64,000 bases of DNA from Sphingomonas crusticola (GCF_003391115.1 NZ_QTJP01000001.1:62001-126000), one strand, 5' to 3'. Shown: positions 18,582-27,646, numbered from the stretch's first letter. The notes: generated by a model from the letters alone, not told the origin. Made by a program: numbers and translations.

Positions 18582-18959
18582 ATGAGCGAGGGTGGGCCCG
18601 AACAATCGATGGAAGACGTACTCGCTTCGATCAAGCGCATCATCAGCGCTGACGTCGATGCGGCGCGCCGCTTTCCGGTGGCGCCACCCGCGGCGCCCGT
18701 GCCTGATGAAGGCGTCCTTGAACTTGGTGAGGCACCCGAATCGGGTTCGCTCATCTCGGGAAAGACCGCCGAGGCAAGCAAAGCCGCGCTCGCGGCGCTG
18801 GCAGGTGTGATGATCGATCCGCGCGCCGGCGATAACACGCTCGACGGGCTGGTTCGTGAGATGCTGCGGCCAATGCTCAAGCAATGGCTTGAGGCCAACC
18901 TGCCCGAGTTGGTCGAGCGCGTCGTCACACGCGAAGTGGCGCGCGCAATCGGGCGCTGA
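18582..18959 (+). CDS. popZ: PopZ-family polar organizing protein (DUF2497)
   Basis: 125 residues. The N-terminal helix (SMEDVLASIKRIISAD) binds client proteins in PopZ of Caulobacter. A Pro/Ala/acidic linker follows, and the C-terminal helices (LDGLVREMLRPMLKQWLEANLPELVERVVTREV) form the oligomerisation domain. PopZ assembles a polar matrix that anchors chromosome origins. The linker here is short compared with the Caulobacter protein (about 177 residues). It lies 17 bases after the tolC-like gene. Confidence 0.88.
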   Translation: MSEGGPEQSMEDVLASIKRIISADVDAARRFPVAPPAAPVPDEGVLELGEAPESGSLISGKTAEASKAALAALAGVMIDPRAGDNTLDGLVREMLRPMLKQWLEANLPELVERVVTREVARAIGR

Positions 18960-19021
18960 TCATCGCCGAAAAGCTTGATCGATCTGCCTCCCACCGCCAA
19001 GATCAAGCGCGGGAGAAGCCA

Positions 19022-20794
19022 TTGACGCACCGATATTTATTCGCCGCTTTGGGCATGCTGGCGTTGGCATCGGGCGGGCAGGCCGCAACGTCGTGCCGGG
19101 TGAGCGCGATCGTTACCTTACCGGTTACCATGTCCGGTCTGCGTCCGTTGGTCCGCGCCCAGATCAATGGCAAGGACGCGACCTTCATCGCCGACAGCGG
19201 CGCCTGGTTCAGCATGATTTCGCCAGGCAGCGCGGCCGAATATGGGCTGTCGCTAGAACATCTCCCGCCAGGCTTCCGCATGACCGGGGTCGGCGGATCG
19301 ATCACGCCCATGCTGACCACGGTGAAAACCTTCACCTTTGCGGGCGTTCCCGTCCCCCGCGTGCAATTCCTGGTCGGCGGCAGCGAAGTCGGTTCGGTTG
19401 GCCTGTTGGGCCAGAATGTGCTCGCGCTGGCCGATGCCGAATTCGATCTTGCCCGCGGCGCGATCCGGCTGATGCGCAGCGATGGCTGCAGCAGCAAGGC
19501 GAACCTCGCTTATTGGCTGGCACCGGGCGAGGCTTATTCGATGCTCGACACCGAACGCATGAGCAGCGAACGTCCGCACATCGTGGCGTCCATCTCGGTC
19601 AACGGCGTCAAGCTTCGTGCCTTGTTCGACACGGGGGCGTCCACTTCGTTCGTTTCGCTCAAGGCGGCGGCGCGGATCGGGCTCAAGCCCGGCAATCCGG
19701 ACGTGAAGCCTGCCGGCGCATCGAGCGGGCTCGGCCGCGCGATGGTGCCGACCTGGATCGGCCCGGTCGCCAGCATCAAGATCGGCGATGAGGAAATACG
19801 CAACACGCGGCTGCGCTTCGGGGGGGATTTCACGGACGCCGATATGCTGGTCGGGGCGGACTTCTTCCTGTCGCACCGCGTTTATTGGTCCGACAAGCTC
19901 CACAAATTATTCTTCACCTTCAACGGAGGTCATGTCTTCGATCTTCGCTATCTGCGAGATCGCGATGGCGACGATGCGCGGGAGCCCGCCAAGGTGCCAC
20001 CGCCGGCGGCCGCCGACGAGCTGCCGACCGACGCCGCCGGCTTCAGCCGGCGCGGCGGCGCGCGAGCGGCACGTGGCGACTTTGCCGGTGGGCTGGCCGA
20101 TCTCGACCAGGCGGTGAAATTGGCGCCGGACAATGTGGATTACCTCTGGCAGCGCGCGCAACTGCACCTGCAGATGCGCCAGCCGCTGCAGGCGGTGGAT
20201 GACGCGGCGCGGGTGCTGAAGCTCAAGCCGGACCATGTCGACGCCTTGCTGATGCGCGCCGGCGTCCGCCGCAGCCTGGATCGCGATGCTGACGTCCGCT
20301 CCGATATCGATGCCGCCGCCGCAGCAGCGTCCAAGTCATCCGACCGGCGCCTGGCCATCGCCGGATCCTATAGCGGGCTGGGTGAATATCAGCGGGCCGC
20401 CGAGCAATATAGTTTGTGGCTGGCGGCGCATCCGGACGACAACAAGAAGGTCGTCGCGCTCAATGGCCGGTGCTGGGCGAATGCGATGGCGGGCAAGGAT
20501 TTCGATCGTGCGCTGAAGGATTGCAATGCCGCGCTGGCGATCCGCCCGCATACGGCGAGCTTTCTGGACAGCCGCGGTATGGTGCGCGTGCGGATGGGGG
20601 ATTATGCCCGGGCTATCGTTGATTATGATGAAGCGCTTGCTGCGAGCCCCAACGCCGCCTGGTCGCATTACGGCCGTGGTATCGCGCGGATCCGGCTAGG
20701 CCAGAAGCAAGAAGGCGAGGCCGATCTCGCGAGGGCCAAAGCGCTGGACGCGACATTGCCGGCGGAGGCTGCGAAGCTGGGCCTGGTACCTTAG
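19022..20794 (+). CDS. Exported double retropepsin-like aspartic protease with TPR repeats
   Basis: 590 residues from a TTG preceded by GGGAG 8 bases upstream. A signal peptide ends near QAA-TS. Two retropepsin-like units follow: one with Asp58-Ser-Gly (FIADSGAWFSMIS) and one with Asp203-Thr-Gly (LFDTGASTSFVS), so a single chain could supply both catalytic Asp residues that retroviral protease gets by dimerising. From about residue 330 there are some six TPR-like helical repeats to the end. Both units end in G-x-D/N hydrophobic flap-and-loop regions (GLLGQNVLALADAEFD; DMLVGADFFLSHRVYW), typical of the Aspartyl_protease_2 group. A periplasmic place is likely. No substrate is known. Confidence 0.78.
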   Translation: MTHRYLFAALGMLALASGGQAATSCRVSAIVTLPVTMSGLRPLVRAQINGKDATFIADSGAWFSMISPGSAAEYGLSLEHLPPGFRMTGVGGSITPMLTTVKTFTFAGVPVPRVQFLVGGSEVGSVGLLGQNVLALADAEFDLARGAIRLMRSDGCSSKANLAYWLAPGEAYSMLDTERMSSERPHIVASISVNGVKLRALFDTGASTSFVSLKAAARIGLKPGNPDVKPAGASSGLGRAMVPTWIGPVASIKIGDEEIRNTRLRFGGDFTDADMLVGADFFLSHRVYWSDKLHKLFFTFNGGHVFDLRYLRDRDGDDAREPAKVPPPAAADELPTDAAGFSRRGGARAARGDFAGGLADLDQAVKLAPDNVDYLWQRAQLHLQMRQPLQAVDDAARVLKLKPDHVDALLMRAGVRRSLDRDADVRSDIDAAAAAASKSSDRRLAIAGSYSGLGEYQRAAEQYSLWLAAHPDDNKKVVALNGRCWANAMAGKDFDRALKDCNAALAIRPHTASFLDSRGMVRVRMGDYARAIVDYDEALAASPNAAWSHYGRGIARIRLGQKQEGEADLARAKALDATLPAEAAKLGLVP

Positions 20795-20838
20795 GGCCAC
20801 CCTTTGTGTCCGTCCAAATGCTTGCTAGTCGGGGCATT

Positions 20839-22896
20839 ATGAAAAAATTATCCATGCTGGCGCCCGCCGCCGCGCTTGCCGTCGCGCTTGCCGCACCGTC
20901 GTCGGCGCGCCCTTTCACCCCACAGGACCTGGTGTCGTTGTCGCGCGTGGGCGCGCCTGCGGTATCGCCCGATGGCCGCTGGGTCGTGTGGGATCAGCGG
21001 GAGACGGATCTTGCCGCCAATCGCGGCCGTCATGATCTCTGGCGGCTCGATCTCCGGGCGAAGGGCGCCATGCCCGAGAAGTTCGCTTCGACCGCTGCGG
21101 AGGAGAGCGATCCCGCCTTCGGGCCCGACGGCGCGCTCTATTTCCTATCCAACCGCCAGGGCGACGTAAGCGCGGTTTGGCGCGCGGCAATGACGGGCGG
21201 ACCGGCAACGCAGGTGACCGGCAATTACGACCTGTCGGGCTTCAAGCTTTCGCCGAAGGGCGATGCCATTCTCGTCTGGGCTGACCGCCCGGTCGGCGCC
21301 GCGAATCTCGACGCGAAACAGCCCGACAAGTCCAAGGATGCCGGCAGCGGCCGCACTTACGACCAATTGTTCGTACGCCATTGGGACAGTTGGTCCGACA
21401 CCCAGCGCTCTCAATTGTTCGTGATCCCGCTCGTCGGCGGTAAAGCCGCAGGGGCCGGCCACGCCATCGAGGGCGCGCTGGTGGGCGACACGCCGTCCAA
21501 GCCGATGGGCGGTGGCGAGGAGCTGGCATGGAGCCCCGATGGCAGGACTATCTACTTCGCGTTGCGTGAATCAGGCCGCATCGAACCGCTCTCCACCAAC
21601 CTCGACATTTTCGCCGCGCCCGCGAACGGCTCGGCGCCCCCGGTCAATCTCACCGCCGATAACAAGGGGACCGATACGGCACCCGCAGTCTCGCCCGACG
21701 GACGGTGGCTCGCCTGGACGGCGATGAAGCGCGCCGGTTACGAAGCGGACCGTGCGGTGCTGTGGGTGCGCGATCTGCGTTCTGGCGAGGTCCGTGCACT
21801 GACCGAAAAATGGGACCGCTCGGTCGGTTCGGTCAAATGGGCGCCGGATTCAGCCAGCCTCTACGTCACCGCCGAGGACACGCTCGACGTTGCCGCCTTC
21901 CGTGTCGACCTCGCCAATGGTCAGGTCCATCGCCTGACCGGCGCGGGCCATGTCGCCGCGCTGGATGTGCTGTCCAGGGGCGGGATCGTCTATGCGCGCG
22001 ACAGCCTGACCGCGCCCGCCGACCTCTATTGGTGGGCGCCCAACGGCAGGGAGACGCGGCTCACCAACGTCAATGCCGCCCGCCTCGCCGGGGTCGACCT
22101 GCCGAGCATGACGCGCTTCAACTTCAAGGGCGCCGACGGCGACACCGTCTGGGGCTGGGCGCTCCGCCCGGCACAGCTTGCCCCCGGCGCGAAGGCGCCG
22201 GTTGCCTTTCTCGTCCATGGCGGGCCGCAAGGCACGTTCAACGACAGCTGGTCCTATCGCTGGAACCCGATGGCGTGGGCCGGCCACGGCTATGCGGTCG
22301 TGTCCGTCGATTTCCATGGCTCGACCGGCTATGGCCAGGCCTTTACCGACGGGATCAACCAGAGCTGGGGCGGCCGCCCGCTGACTGATCTCAAGGCCGG
22401 ACTCAAAGCTGCCACCGAACGTTTCGACTTCCTCGCAGGCGACAATGTCTGCGCCGCGGGCGGCTCCTATGGCGGCTATATGATGAACTGGATCGAGGGC
22501 AATTGGCCCGATCGTTTCAAGTGCATCGTCCAGCATGACGGCGTGTTCGATGCGCGCGCCATGGCCTATGAGACCGAAGAGCTATGGTTCGACGAATGGG
22601 AGCATGGCGGCAAGGCCTATTACGAAGATCCGCAAGCGTTCGAGAAATGGAACCCGGTAAACGACGTTACGAAGTGGAAGACACCGCAACTCGTGATCAC
22701 CAGCGAGAAGGATTTTCGCATCCCCTACACGCAGGGGCTCGCTGCCTTCACCGCCCTCCAGCGGCGCAATATACCGTCGAAGTTACTGGTCTTCCCCGAC
22801 GAGAATCATTGGGTGCTCAAGCCGAAGAACAGCCTGCAATGGTATGCCAATGTGTTCGGCTGGATGGACCAGTGGACCGGTAATCCCGGACGCTAA
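20839..22896 (+). CDS. Exported S9-family (prolyl oligopeptidase-type) peptidase
   Basis: 685 residues from the ATG at 20839 (GGGG 5-8 bases upstream); a longer frame from a GTG at 20806 would place residues before the signal peptide MKKLSMLAPAAALAVALAAP. Residues about 30-420 form a WD40-like beta-propeller and the rest an alpha/beta hydrolase domain with the triad Ser543 (AGGSYGGYMMNW), Asp625 (SEKDFRIPYTQG) and His657 (DENHWVLKP). It probably trims short peptides in the periplasm, like the acylaminoacyl-peptidase/DPP group. Confidence 0.9.
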   Translation: MKKLSMLAPAAALAVALAAPSSARPFTPQDLVSLSRVGAPAVSPDGRWVVWDQRETDLAANRGRHDLWRLDLRAKGAMPEKFASTAAEESDPAFGPDGALYFLSNRQGDVSAVWRAAMTGGPATQVTGNYDLSGFKLSPKGDAILVWADRPVGAANLDAKQPDKSKDAGSGRTYDQLFVRHWDSWSDTQRSQLFVIPLVGGKAAGAGHAIEGALVGDTPSKPMGGGEELAWSPDGRTIYFALRESGRIEPLSTNLDIFAAPANGSAPPVNLTADNKGTDTAPAVSPDGRWLAWTAMKRAGYEADRAVLWVRDLRSGEVRALTEKWDRSVGSVKWAPDSASLYVTAEDTLDVAAFRVDLANGQVHRLTGAGHVAALDVLSRGGIVYARDSLTAPADLYWWAPNGRETRLTNVNAARLAGVDLPSMTRFNFKGADGDTVWGWALRPAQLAPGAKAPVAFLVHGGPQGTFNDSWSYRWNPMAWAGHGYAVVSVDFHGSTGYGQAFTDGINQSWGGRPLTDLKAGLKAATERFDFLAGDNVCAAGGSYGGYMMNWIEGNWPDRFKCIVQHDGVFDARAMAYETEELWFDEWEHGGKAYYEDPQAFEKWNPVNDVTKWKTPQLVITSEKDFRIPYTQGLAAFTALQRRNIPSKLLVFPDENHWVLKPKNSLQWYANVFGWMDQWTGNPGR

Positions 22897-22944
22897 ACTC
22901 ATCGCAGAACGTGCAGCCAGTCTGCAGTCGCGAGCCGATCGCGG

Positions 22945-23298
22945 TCAGGGCTTGTTCGCGTCGCAGGCGTTGATCGTGGTTGCCGGCGCATCGGGACGCT
23001 GATCGACGGTATAGCGGATGGTGCGGCAGCCATTGGCCATGGTCTGGCGGGAAGGGACGGCATATCCGCTCCACGGGCCTGCCTGCCACCTCTGATCCTG
23101 CCCGGTCAGCAGGGCACGATGGATCGCGTCCTTGACCTCCGACGACGCAAGCGGATTGAAGCTGCCAGCCTCATTACCTGGGGGTCGTGCAGGCATAGCC
23201 GCGCGCACCATGTCCTCGGCCGTTGTTACGGGAGGCTTTTCCGCAGGCCGGCTGCAGGCGGCAAGAAGAAGGGCCGCAATGACCGGAAGCCGCCGCAT
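22945..23298 (-). CDS. Small lipoprotein of unknown function
   Basis: 117 residues from the ATG at 23298 with AGGAGA 6 bases upstream. The signal MRRLPVIAALLLAAC is a lipobox (Leu-Ala-Ala-Cys), so it should be lipid-anchored. The mature part has a Pro-rich start, then about 90 residues with two Cys (NGCRTIRYTV and INACD) that can pair. No family is recognised. It converges on the S9 peptidase gene. Confidence 0.72.
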   Translation of the reverse strand: MRRLPVIAALLLAACSRPAEKPPVTTAEDMVRAAMPARPPGNEAGSFNPLASSEVKDAIHRALLTGQDQRWQAGPWSGYAVPSRQTMANGCRTIRYTVDQRPDAPATTINACDANKP

Positions 23299-23337
23299 AA
23301 TCTTTCTCCTCACATTCGCCTGCCGGGACTCCATCGC

Positions 23338-24348
23338 CTATGCCGGCGCCCCCAACAAGCTCGGCGACGGCAGAACTTCCGCCGCGCCGGAATGCCGCGT
23401 GACGGCATAAGTAAAGCCGGGCAGCAGCGCGAACGCGCCGATCCGGCCGTCCGCGCCCAGGGCGAGGAAACCGACCTGCATGCCCTTGATCGCCTCGCCG
23501 CGCAGACGGGCGATATGCTCGACCGCTTCGCGGCACGCCGCCTGCGGCGAGAGCCCCGCGCGCATCGATGCCACCACCCGCGCCGTGCCCGCGATGCGCG
23601 TTACCTCTTCACCGACGCCGGTCGAGGCCGCGGCGCCCACGCCCTTCTCGAGGAATAATCCGCAACCTGCCTGGGGACTGTCGCCGACGCGTCCACGCAT
23701 CTTGAATGCCATGCCCGACGTGGTGCACGCCGCCGCCAGATGCCCATCGCGCCCGCGCGCCATGATGCCGATCGTGTCGTGGTTGAGCCTGGAGCCGGGC
23801 GGGCCAGGCAGGTGGTTCTCCACATTGGCGATCGGCCGATAGTCGGCGGTCTTCAGCCAGTCGCGCCACGCTTTCTCCGCCTCGGGCGTGAGCAGGTTGG
23901 CGCGCGGCATGCCGTTGTCGAGTGCGAACCGGGTCGCGCCTTCGCCCACAAGCAAGGTGTGCGGGGTCTTTTCCATGACGAGCCGGGCGACCGAGATGGC
24001 GTGGACGACATTCTCTAGCGCGGCGACCGCGCCCACGCGGCCATCCTGGTCCATGATGATCGCGTCGAGCGTGACATGCCCGTCGCGATCGGGATAGCCG
24101 CTATAGCCGACCGAATGGTTGTCGGGATCGGCCTCGGGCACTTTGGCCCCGGCCTCGACCGCATCGAGCGCGCTGCCGCCGGCGCGGAAAGCGGCGAGCG
24201 CGGCTTCGTTCGCTGCCTTGCCGAAATCCCAGGTCGAAAGCACTGCGACCGGATCGCTCGCTGCCGCGCTTGCCCGGCCGGCTGCCGCCAAAGCCAATGC
24301 CGTCGCGCCCAACCCGATCGCGCCGCGCCGCGTCGTTCCCCCGCTCAT
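23338..24348 (-). CDS. N4-(beta-N-acetylglucosaminyl)-L-asparaginase (Ntn hydrolase)
   Basis: 336 residues from the ATG at 24348. It starts with a twin-Arg-like signal (TTRRGAIGLGATALALAAAG). The self-cleavage site is N-H-D-T-I-G with nucleophile Thr192, and the C-terminal half keeps the TGVGEEV and GDSP elements of the family. It hydrolyses the bond between N-acetylglucosamine and asparagine, the last step in breaking down N-glycoproteins. Its ATG overlaps the stop of cutC by four bases (ATGA), so the two are coupled. Confidence 0.87.
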   Translation of the reverse strand: MSGGTTRRGAIGLGATALALAAAGRASAAASDPVAVLSTWDFGKAANEAALAAFRAGGSALDAVEAGAKVPEADPDNHSVGYSGYPDRDGHVTLDAIIMDQDGRVGAVAALENVVHAISVARLVMEKTPHTLLVGEGATRFALDNGMPRANLLTPEAEKAWRDWLKTADYRPIANVENHLPGPPGSRLNHDTIGIMARGRDGHLAAACTTSGMAFKMRGRVGDSPQAGCGLFLEKGVGAAASTGVGEEVTRIAGTARVVASMRAGLSPQAACREAVEHIARLRGEAIKGMQVGFLALGADGRIGAFALLPGFTYAVTRHSGAAEVLPSPSLLGAPA

Positions 24349-25097
24349 CCCGTCGTCTCCCTTGCACGTGAAGTGGAATTGCGTTCGATTGCCGCACATA
24401 GCCGCCGGACGGTGCCCGCATCGGTGACGCGCCGCGCTCCCATCGCAAAACCCAGCCGCAATGCAGCCTCATCGGGCGGCGCGTCGGCGACGCTCGCCGA
24501 GCTATGCACTTCCAGCACTCCAGTCTGCGTCAGCAACAGGGCGACATTATCGGGCGTCACGCCGGATCCGGCGATGATCGACAGCCGCCCCTTCGCCGCG
24601 CTCACCATTCGCGCCAGCGTCGCGGCACCCTCTATCGCGGTGGTGGCGCCGCCCGAGCTCAATATCTTGTCATAGCCGAGCGCGCAGGCGGACTCGACGG
24701 CGGCAACAGGGTCAGGCGTCAGGTCGATGGCTCGATGCAGCACTATCTGCGCGTCGCCCGCCGCGTCGCGGAAGGCCCCGAGCGCGGCCTGATTGAGCGT
24801 GCCGTCCGCAAGCAGCGCTCCTACCACCACGCCCGTCGCACCTTCCGCTAGCGCCGACCCGATCTCGTCTATCATCAGCGCGACGTCACCGTCCTTGAGT
24901 AGGAATCCGCCCGAGCGCGGCCGGATCATTGCGTGGATCGGGAGCCCGCTTGCCACCGCGCACCGAAGTAATGCGGGCGGGGGTGTCAGCCCGCCAAGCT
25001 CCAGCGCTGAACAAAGCTCGATCCGGTCCGCGCCGCCGGCGACCGCCGCTTCAACGCCAGCGGCATCGTCCACGCAGATTTCGAGCAATACGGCCAC
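24345..25097 (-). CDS. cutC: CutC-family protein
   Basis: 250 residues of a TIM-barrel protein. It starts MAVLLEICVDDAAGVEAAVAGGADRIELC, the signature of CutC, and keeps IHAMIRPRSGGF and DKILSSGGA. CutC was first tied to copper tolerance in E. coli, but that role is disputed and its enzymatic activity is unsettled. Here it is translationally coupled to a glycosyl-asparaginase, which points to sugar or N-glycan metabolism rather than copper. Confidence 0.9.
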   Translation of the reverse strand: MAVLLEICVDDAAGVEAAVAGGADRIELCSALELGGLTPPPALLRCAVASGLPIHAMIRPRSGGFLLKDGDVALMIDEIGSALAEGATGVVVGALLADGTLNQAALGAFRDAAGDAQIVLHRAIDLTPDPVAAVESACALGYDKILSSGGATTAIEGAATLARMVSAAKGRLSIIAGSGVTPDNVALLLTQTGVLEVHSSASVADAPPDEAALRLGFAMGARRVTDAGTVRRLCAAIERNSTSRARETTG

Positions 25098-25150
25098 GCC
25101 CTACCTTATGGTGCACCGCACAAGGTGCCAAGCGCTCGATCTGCAGTTCT

Positions 25151-25990
25151 TCAGAATGGGGCAGGAATAGCGCGCCGCAACCGCAGAAGTACGATCCGCC
25201 GCCCGCCCAGCACCATGCTCGCAGTCCACCGATCCGCCAGGAAAAGCGTCATTGCCTCGACCGCTATCCCCCGGCGCGGTGCAAGCTCGGCGGGTTTGAG
25301 CAGCATGGGAAATGCCCGATCGGCCGGGCCGGCATATCTGATTGCCTCCATCGGCAGGTCGGCAAGCGCCTGCTGTCCGTCGGTGATGATCTTGAGACCG
25401 GGCAAGGGCAGTAAGGCGGGGTGGCTGCGTTCGAACTCCAGCATTTGCGGGCCGTACTGGTCGTCCACGGAGATTGGGAAGGGCAGGCTCTTGCCCGCCT
25501 TGGCCTCCTGCTGCGCGCGCGCTAGCAGGCGCACCGCCTTCAACACCGAGGCTGTCTCGGCCGGATCGGGCGCGAAGAAGTTCCATCGCGGCGCCTCGCA
25601 AGCGGTCTTGCCGCGGTCATTTCCGATCCAGCGATAAGCAATACTCGTCGCCAGCCTGTCCGGCAGCGCCGGGGCAAGCCGGCGGCCACCCAGCCGCTGC
25701 GCTGGCTGCAACGCGATTTGGGCGACGATCCGCTCGCAGAAACCCTTCTGACGGCTGGGCGCTGCCTTCAGATAGAGCGTGATCGGCGTGATCTCGGTTG
25801 GTCCGGGCGGTGGTGGCGGAACCATCCCCTCCGTGCCGACCAGTGCCTCCACGGCGGACGGGTGGCCTGTCGCCAATAGTGCGTCGGCCAATGCCGGGGC
25901 TGCCATCATCCGCGCCTGATCGGGGGTCAATGCTGGCGCGTCGGGCCGAAGCGCGAGCGCCGCGATGCTGAGCGCCATGATCAAAAACAT
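25151..25990 (-). CDS. Hypothetical exported or membrane-anchored protein
   Basis: 279 residues starting MFLIMALSIAALALRP, which could serve as signal peptide or anchor, followed by a Pro-rich spacer (VPPPPPGPTE). The rest is a soluble domain with no family I recognise. It has two separated Cys residues (GFCERIVAQ and KTACEAPRW). It lies just downstream of an unlinked cutC transcript on the same strand (53-base gap) and diverges from the OmpA-type gene. Confidence 0.6.
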   Translation of the reverse strand: MFLIMALSIAALALRPDAPALTPDQARMMAAPALADALLATGHPSAVEALVGTEGMVPPPPPGPTEITPITLYLKAAPSRQKGFCERIVAQIALQPAQRLGGRRLAPALPDRLATSIAYRWIGNDRGKTACEAPRWNFFAPDPAETASVLKAVRLLARAQQEAKAGKSLPFPISVDDQYGPQMLEFERSHPALLPLPGLKIITDGQQALADLPMEAIRYAGPADRAFPMLLKPAELAPRRGIAVEAMTLFLADRWTASMVLGGRRIVLLRLRRAIPAPF

Positions 25991-26166
25991 CCCAATCTAC
26001 CCCACAGATGATGAGCTCAACCGAGCTTGGCGCCTGGCGCGCGCAATCACAACCAGCGGGCGTCGGGCCCTGCAACGCGTGAACCTAGCCTGTCGGCGAT
26101 CCTCACCCGCGGTTCAACGCTGCGGCGGCACATTCGCGGGCATGGCGGGGGCCATGGAGAAGAAAT

Positions 26167-26934
26167 ATGATAAACTTGTACAAACAGACCGCCCGTGCGC
26201 TTGCCGCCTCGATCGTGATCCTCGCCGCGGGCAGCCCGGCACTGGCCCAGCCGCGACCCTGGGACGCTGGCGACGATCGTGCCGACACGCGTGAGCTTGT
26301 TGGCATGGGTGTGCCGCTGCTTCGCCCCGCTTTGCGCGACACGCCGCGCGGCCGCGCCTTCGTCATGCGCAATTTCGACGTCAACGACGATGGTCGGATC
26401 AATCCCCGTGAAGCCGAGGCGGCCAACCGCGCCTTTGGCGAGATGGCGCGCTCCGGCCGCGGCGGGGATTGGTCGCGCGACCGGGTGGTCGTCCGCACCG
26501 AAAGCAACGGCTGGGATCACCGCGCGATGCGCAATTACCGCTTCCGCCAAACTCCGCTCGGCGCGACCATGACGCTGCAGGAAGACGTCCTCTTCCGCAC
26601 CGATAGTGCCGCGCTGCGTCCCGGCGCGATCGACAAGCTGCGGCCGCTCGCGGGCTATCTGCGCGCCAATGGCGGCGTCCGCGTCGCCATCATCGGTCAC
26701 ACTGACGCGCGCGGCAGCGATGCGCACAACCAGCAATTGTCCGAGCGGCGCGCCGAAAGCGTCCGTGCCGCGTTCGACCAGATGGGCGTCGTCCGCGCGC
26801 GCTTCCGCGTCGAAGGCCATGGCGAGCATGAGCCGGTCGCCAGCAACGCCACGCCGCAGGGCATGCGCCTCAATCGCCGGGTCGAGGTTACCTTGCTCGG
26901 CCAGCGTGCCGATCGCTTCGATCGCGACAATTGA
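26167..26934 (+). CDS. EF-hand/OmpA-family envelope protein
   Basis: 255 residues. The signal peptide ends at SPALA-QP. A single canonical EF-hand loop spans residues 71-82: Asp71, Asn73, Asp75, Gly76, Ile78, Glu82. The C-terminal 120 residues form an OmpA/MotB-type peptidoglycan-binding domain (VLFRTDSAALRPGAIDKL, GHTDARGSDAHNQQLSERRA, NRRVEV). It therefore likely tethers to the cell wall while the EF hand binds Ca2+. The tie of one EF hand to OmpA_C is uncommon but recurs in proteobacteria. Confidence 0.85.
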   Translation: MINLYKQTARALAASIVILAAGSPALAQPRPWDAGDDRADTRELVGMGVPLLRPALRDTPRGRAFVMRNFDVNDDGRINPREAEAANRAFGEMARSGRGGDWSRDRVVVRTESNGWDHRAMRNYRFRQTPLGATMTLQEDVLFRTDSAALRPGAIDKLRPLAGYLRANGGVRVAIIGHTDARGSDAHNQQLSERRAESVRAAFDQMGVVRARFRVEGHGEHEPVASNATPQGMRLNRRVEVTLLGQRADRFDRDN

Positions 26935-27033
26935 ATGCAAGGGGGCGGTCGCGAGGCCGCCCCCACATGCTTGAATATCCCGCGGGAACCGGCAATGCGG
27001 CGAACAGGCATTCACCGCATGGAAGGCGGCTTC

Positions 27034-27414
27034 ATGACCGACCCGATCGACGCCAAGATCGACAGCCTCGGCGACTGGCGCGGCGCGCTGCTCACCCGCA
27101 TCCGCATGCTTATCCGGCAGGCCGATGCCGACGTCATCGAGGAGATCAAATGGCGCAAGCCCACCAATCCGCTCGGCGTGCTCGCCTGGTCGCACGGCGG
27201 CATTCTCTGCACCGGCGAAAGCTATAAGGACAAGGTCAAGCTCACCTTCATGAAGGGCGGTGCCTTGCCCGACCCGCATGGCCTGTTCAACGCCAGCCTC
27301 GACGGGGTCCGCCGCGCGATCGACCTTAAGGAAAGTGACGCCTTGAACGAGGCGGCGCTCACGTCGCTGATCCGCGCAGCCGTCGCACTGAACCTGGCTC
27401 AGAAGCGCAGCTGA
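27034..27414 (+). CDS. DUF1801 (YdhG-like) protein
   Basis: 126 residues from the ATG at 27034, supported by GGAAGG 7 bases upstream; the open frame runs on 5' without a ribosome site. The pattern EEIKWRKPTNPLGVLAWSHGG, then LTFMKGGALPDP, is that of the DUF1801 fold, a small cytosolic protein linked to iron-frataxin-like structures but without proven activity. It follows the OmpA-type gene by 99 bases. Confidence 0.8.
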   Translation: MTDPIDAKIDSLGDWRGALLTRIRMLIRQADADVIEEIKWRKPTNPLGVLAWSHGGILCTGESYKDKVKLTFMKGGALPDPHGLFNASLDGVRRAIDLKESDALNEAALTSLIRAAVALNLAQKRS

Positions 27415-27646
27415 GGCCAGCGCGGCTTGCCGCTTCGGCGCGGCCGCGCTAAGCAATCCCTGTCGGAAAAGGCAGACTTGGTCTGGTGAGCCCAAGTCCT
27501 TTCGGTAACGAAAGCTCTGGTCTTTGGCCTCGTGCCTGGGATCCCCACGACGAGCATCGGGCGCTGCCACGCGCCTCATGGTCGTCCGTCGGGTCTCCAT
27601 CGCGAGGAACGCTCCGGTCGATCGCTATCGACCCTGGAGTCTTGCC

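Noticed and set aside
26047-27600. Minus-strand frame of 517 codons across the OmpA and DUF1801 genes
   Set aside because: Spans two well-supported genes on the opposite strand and has no recognisable domain.
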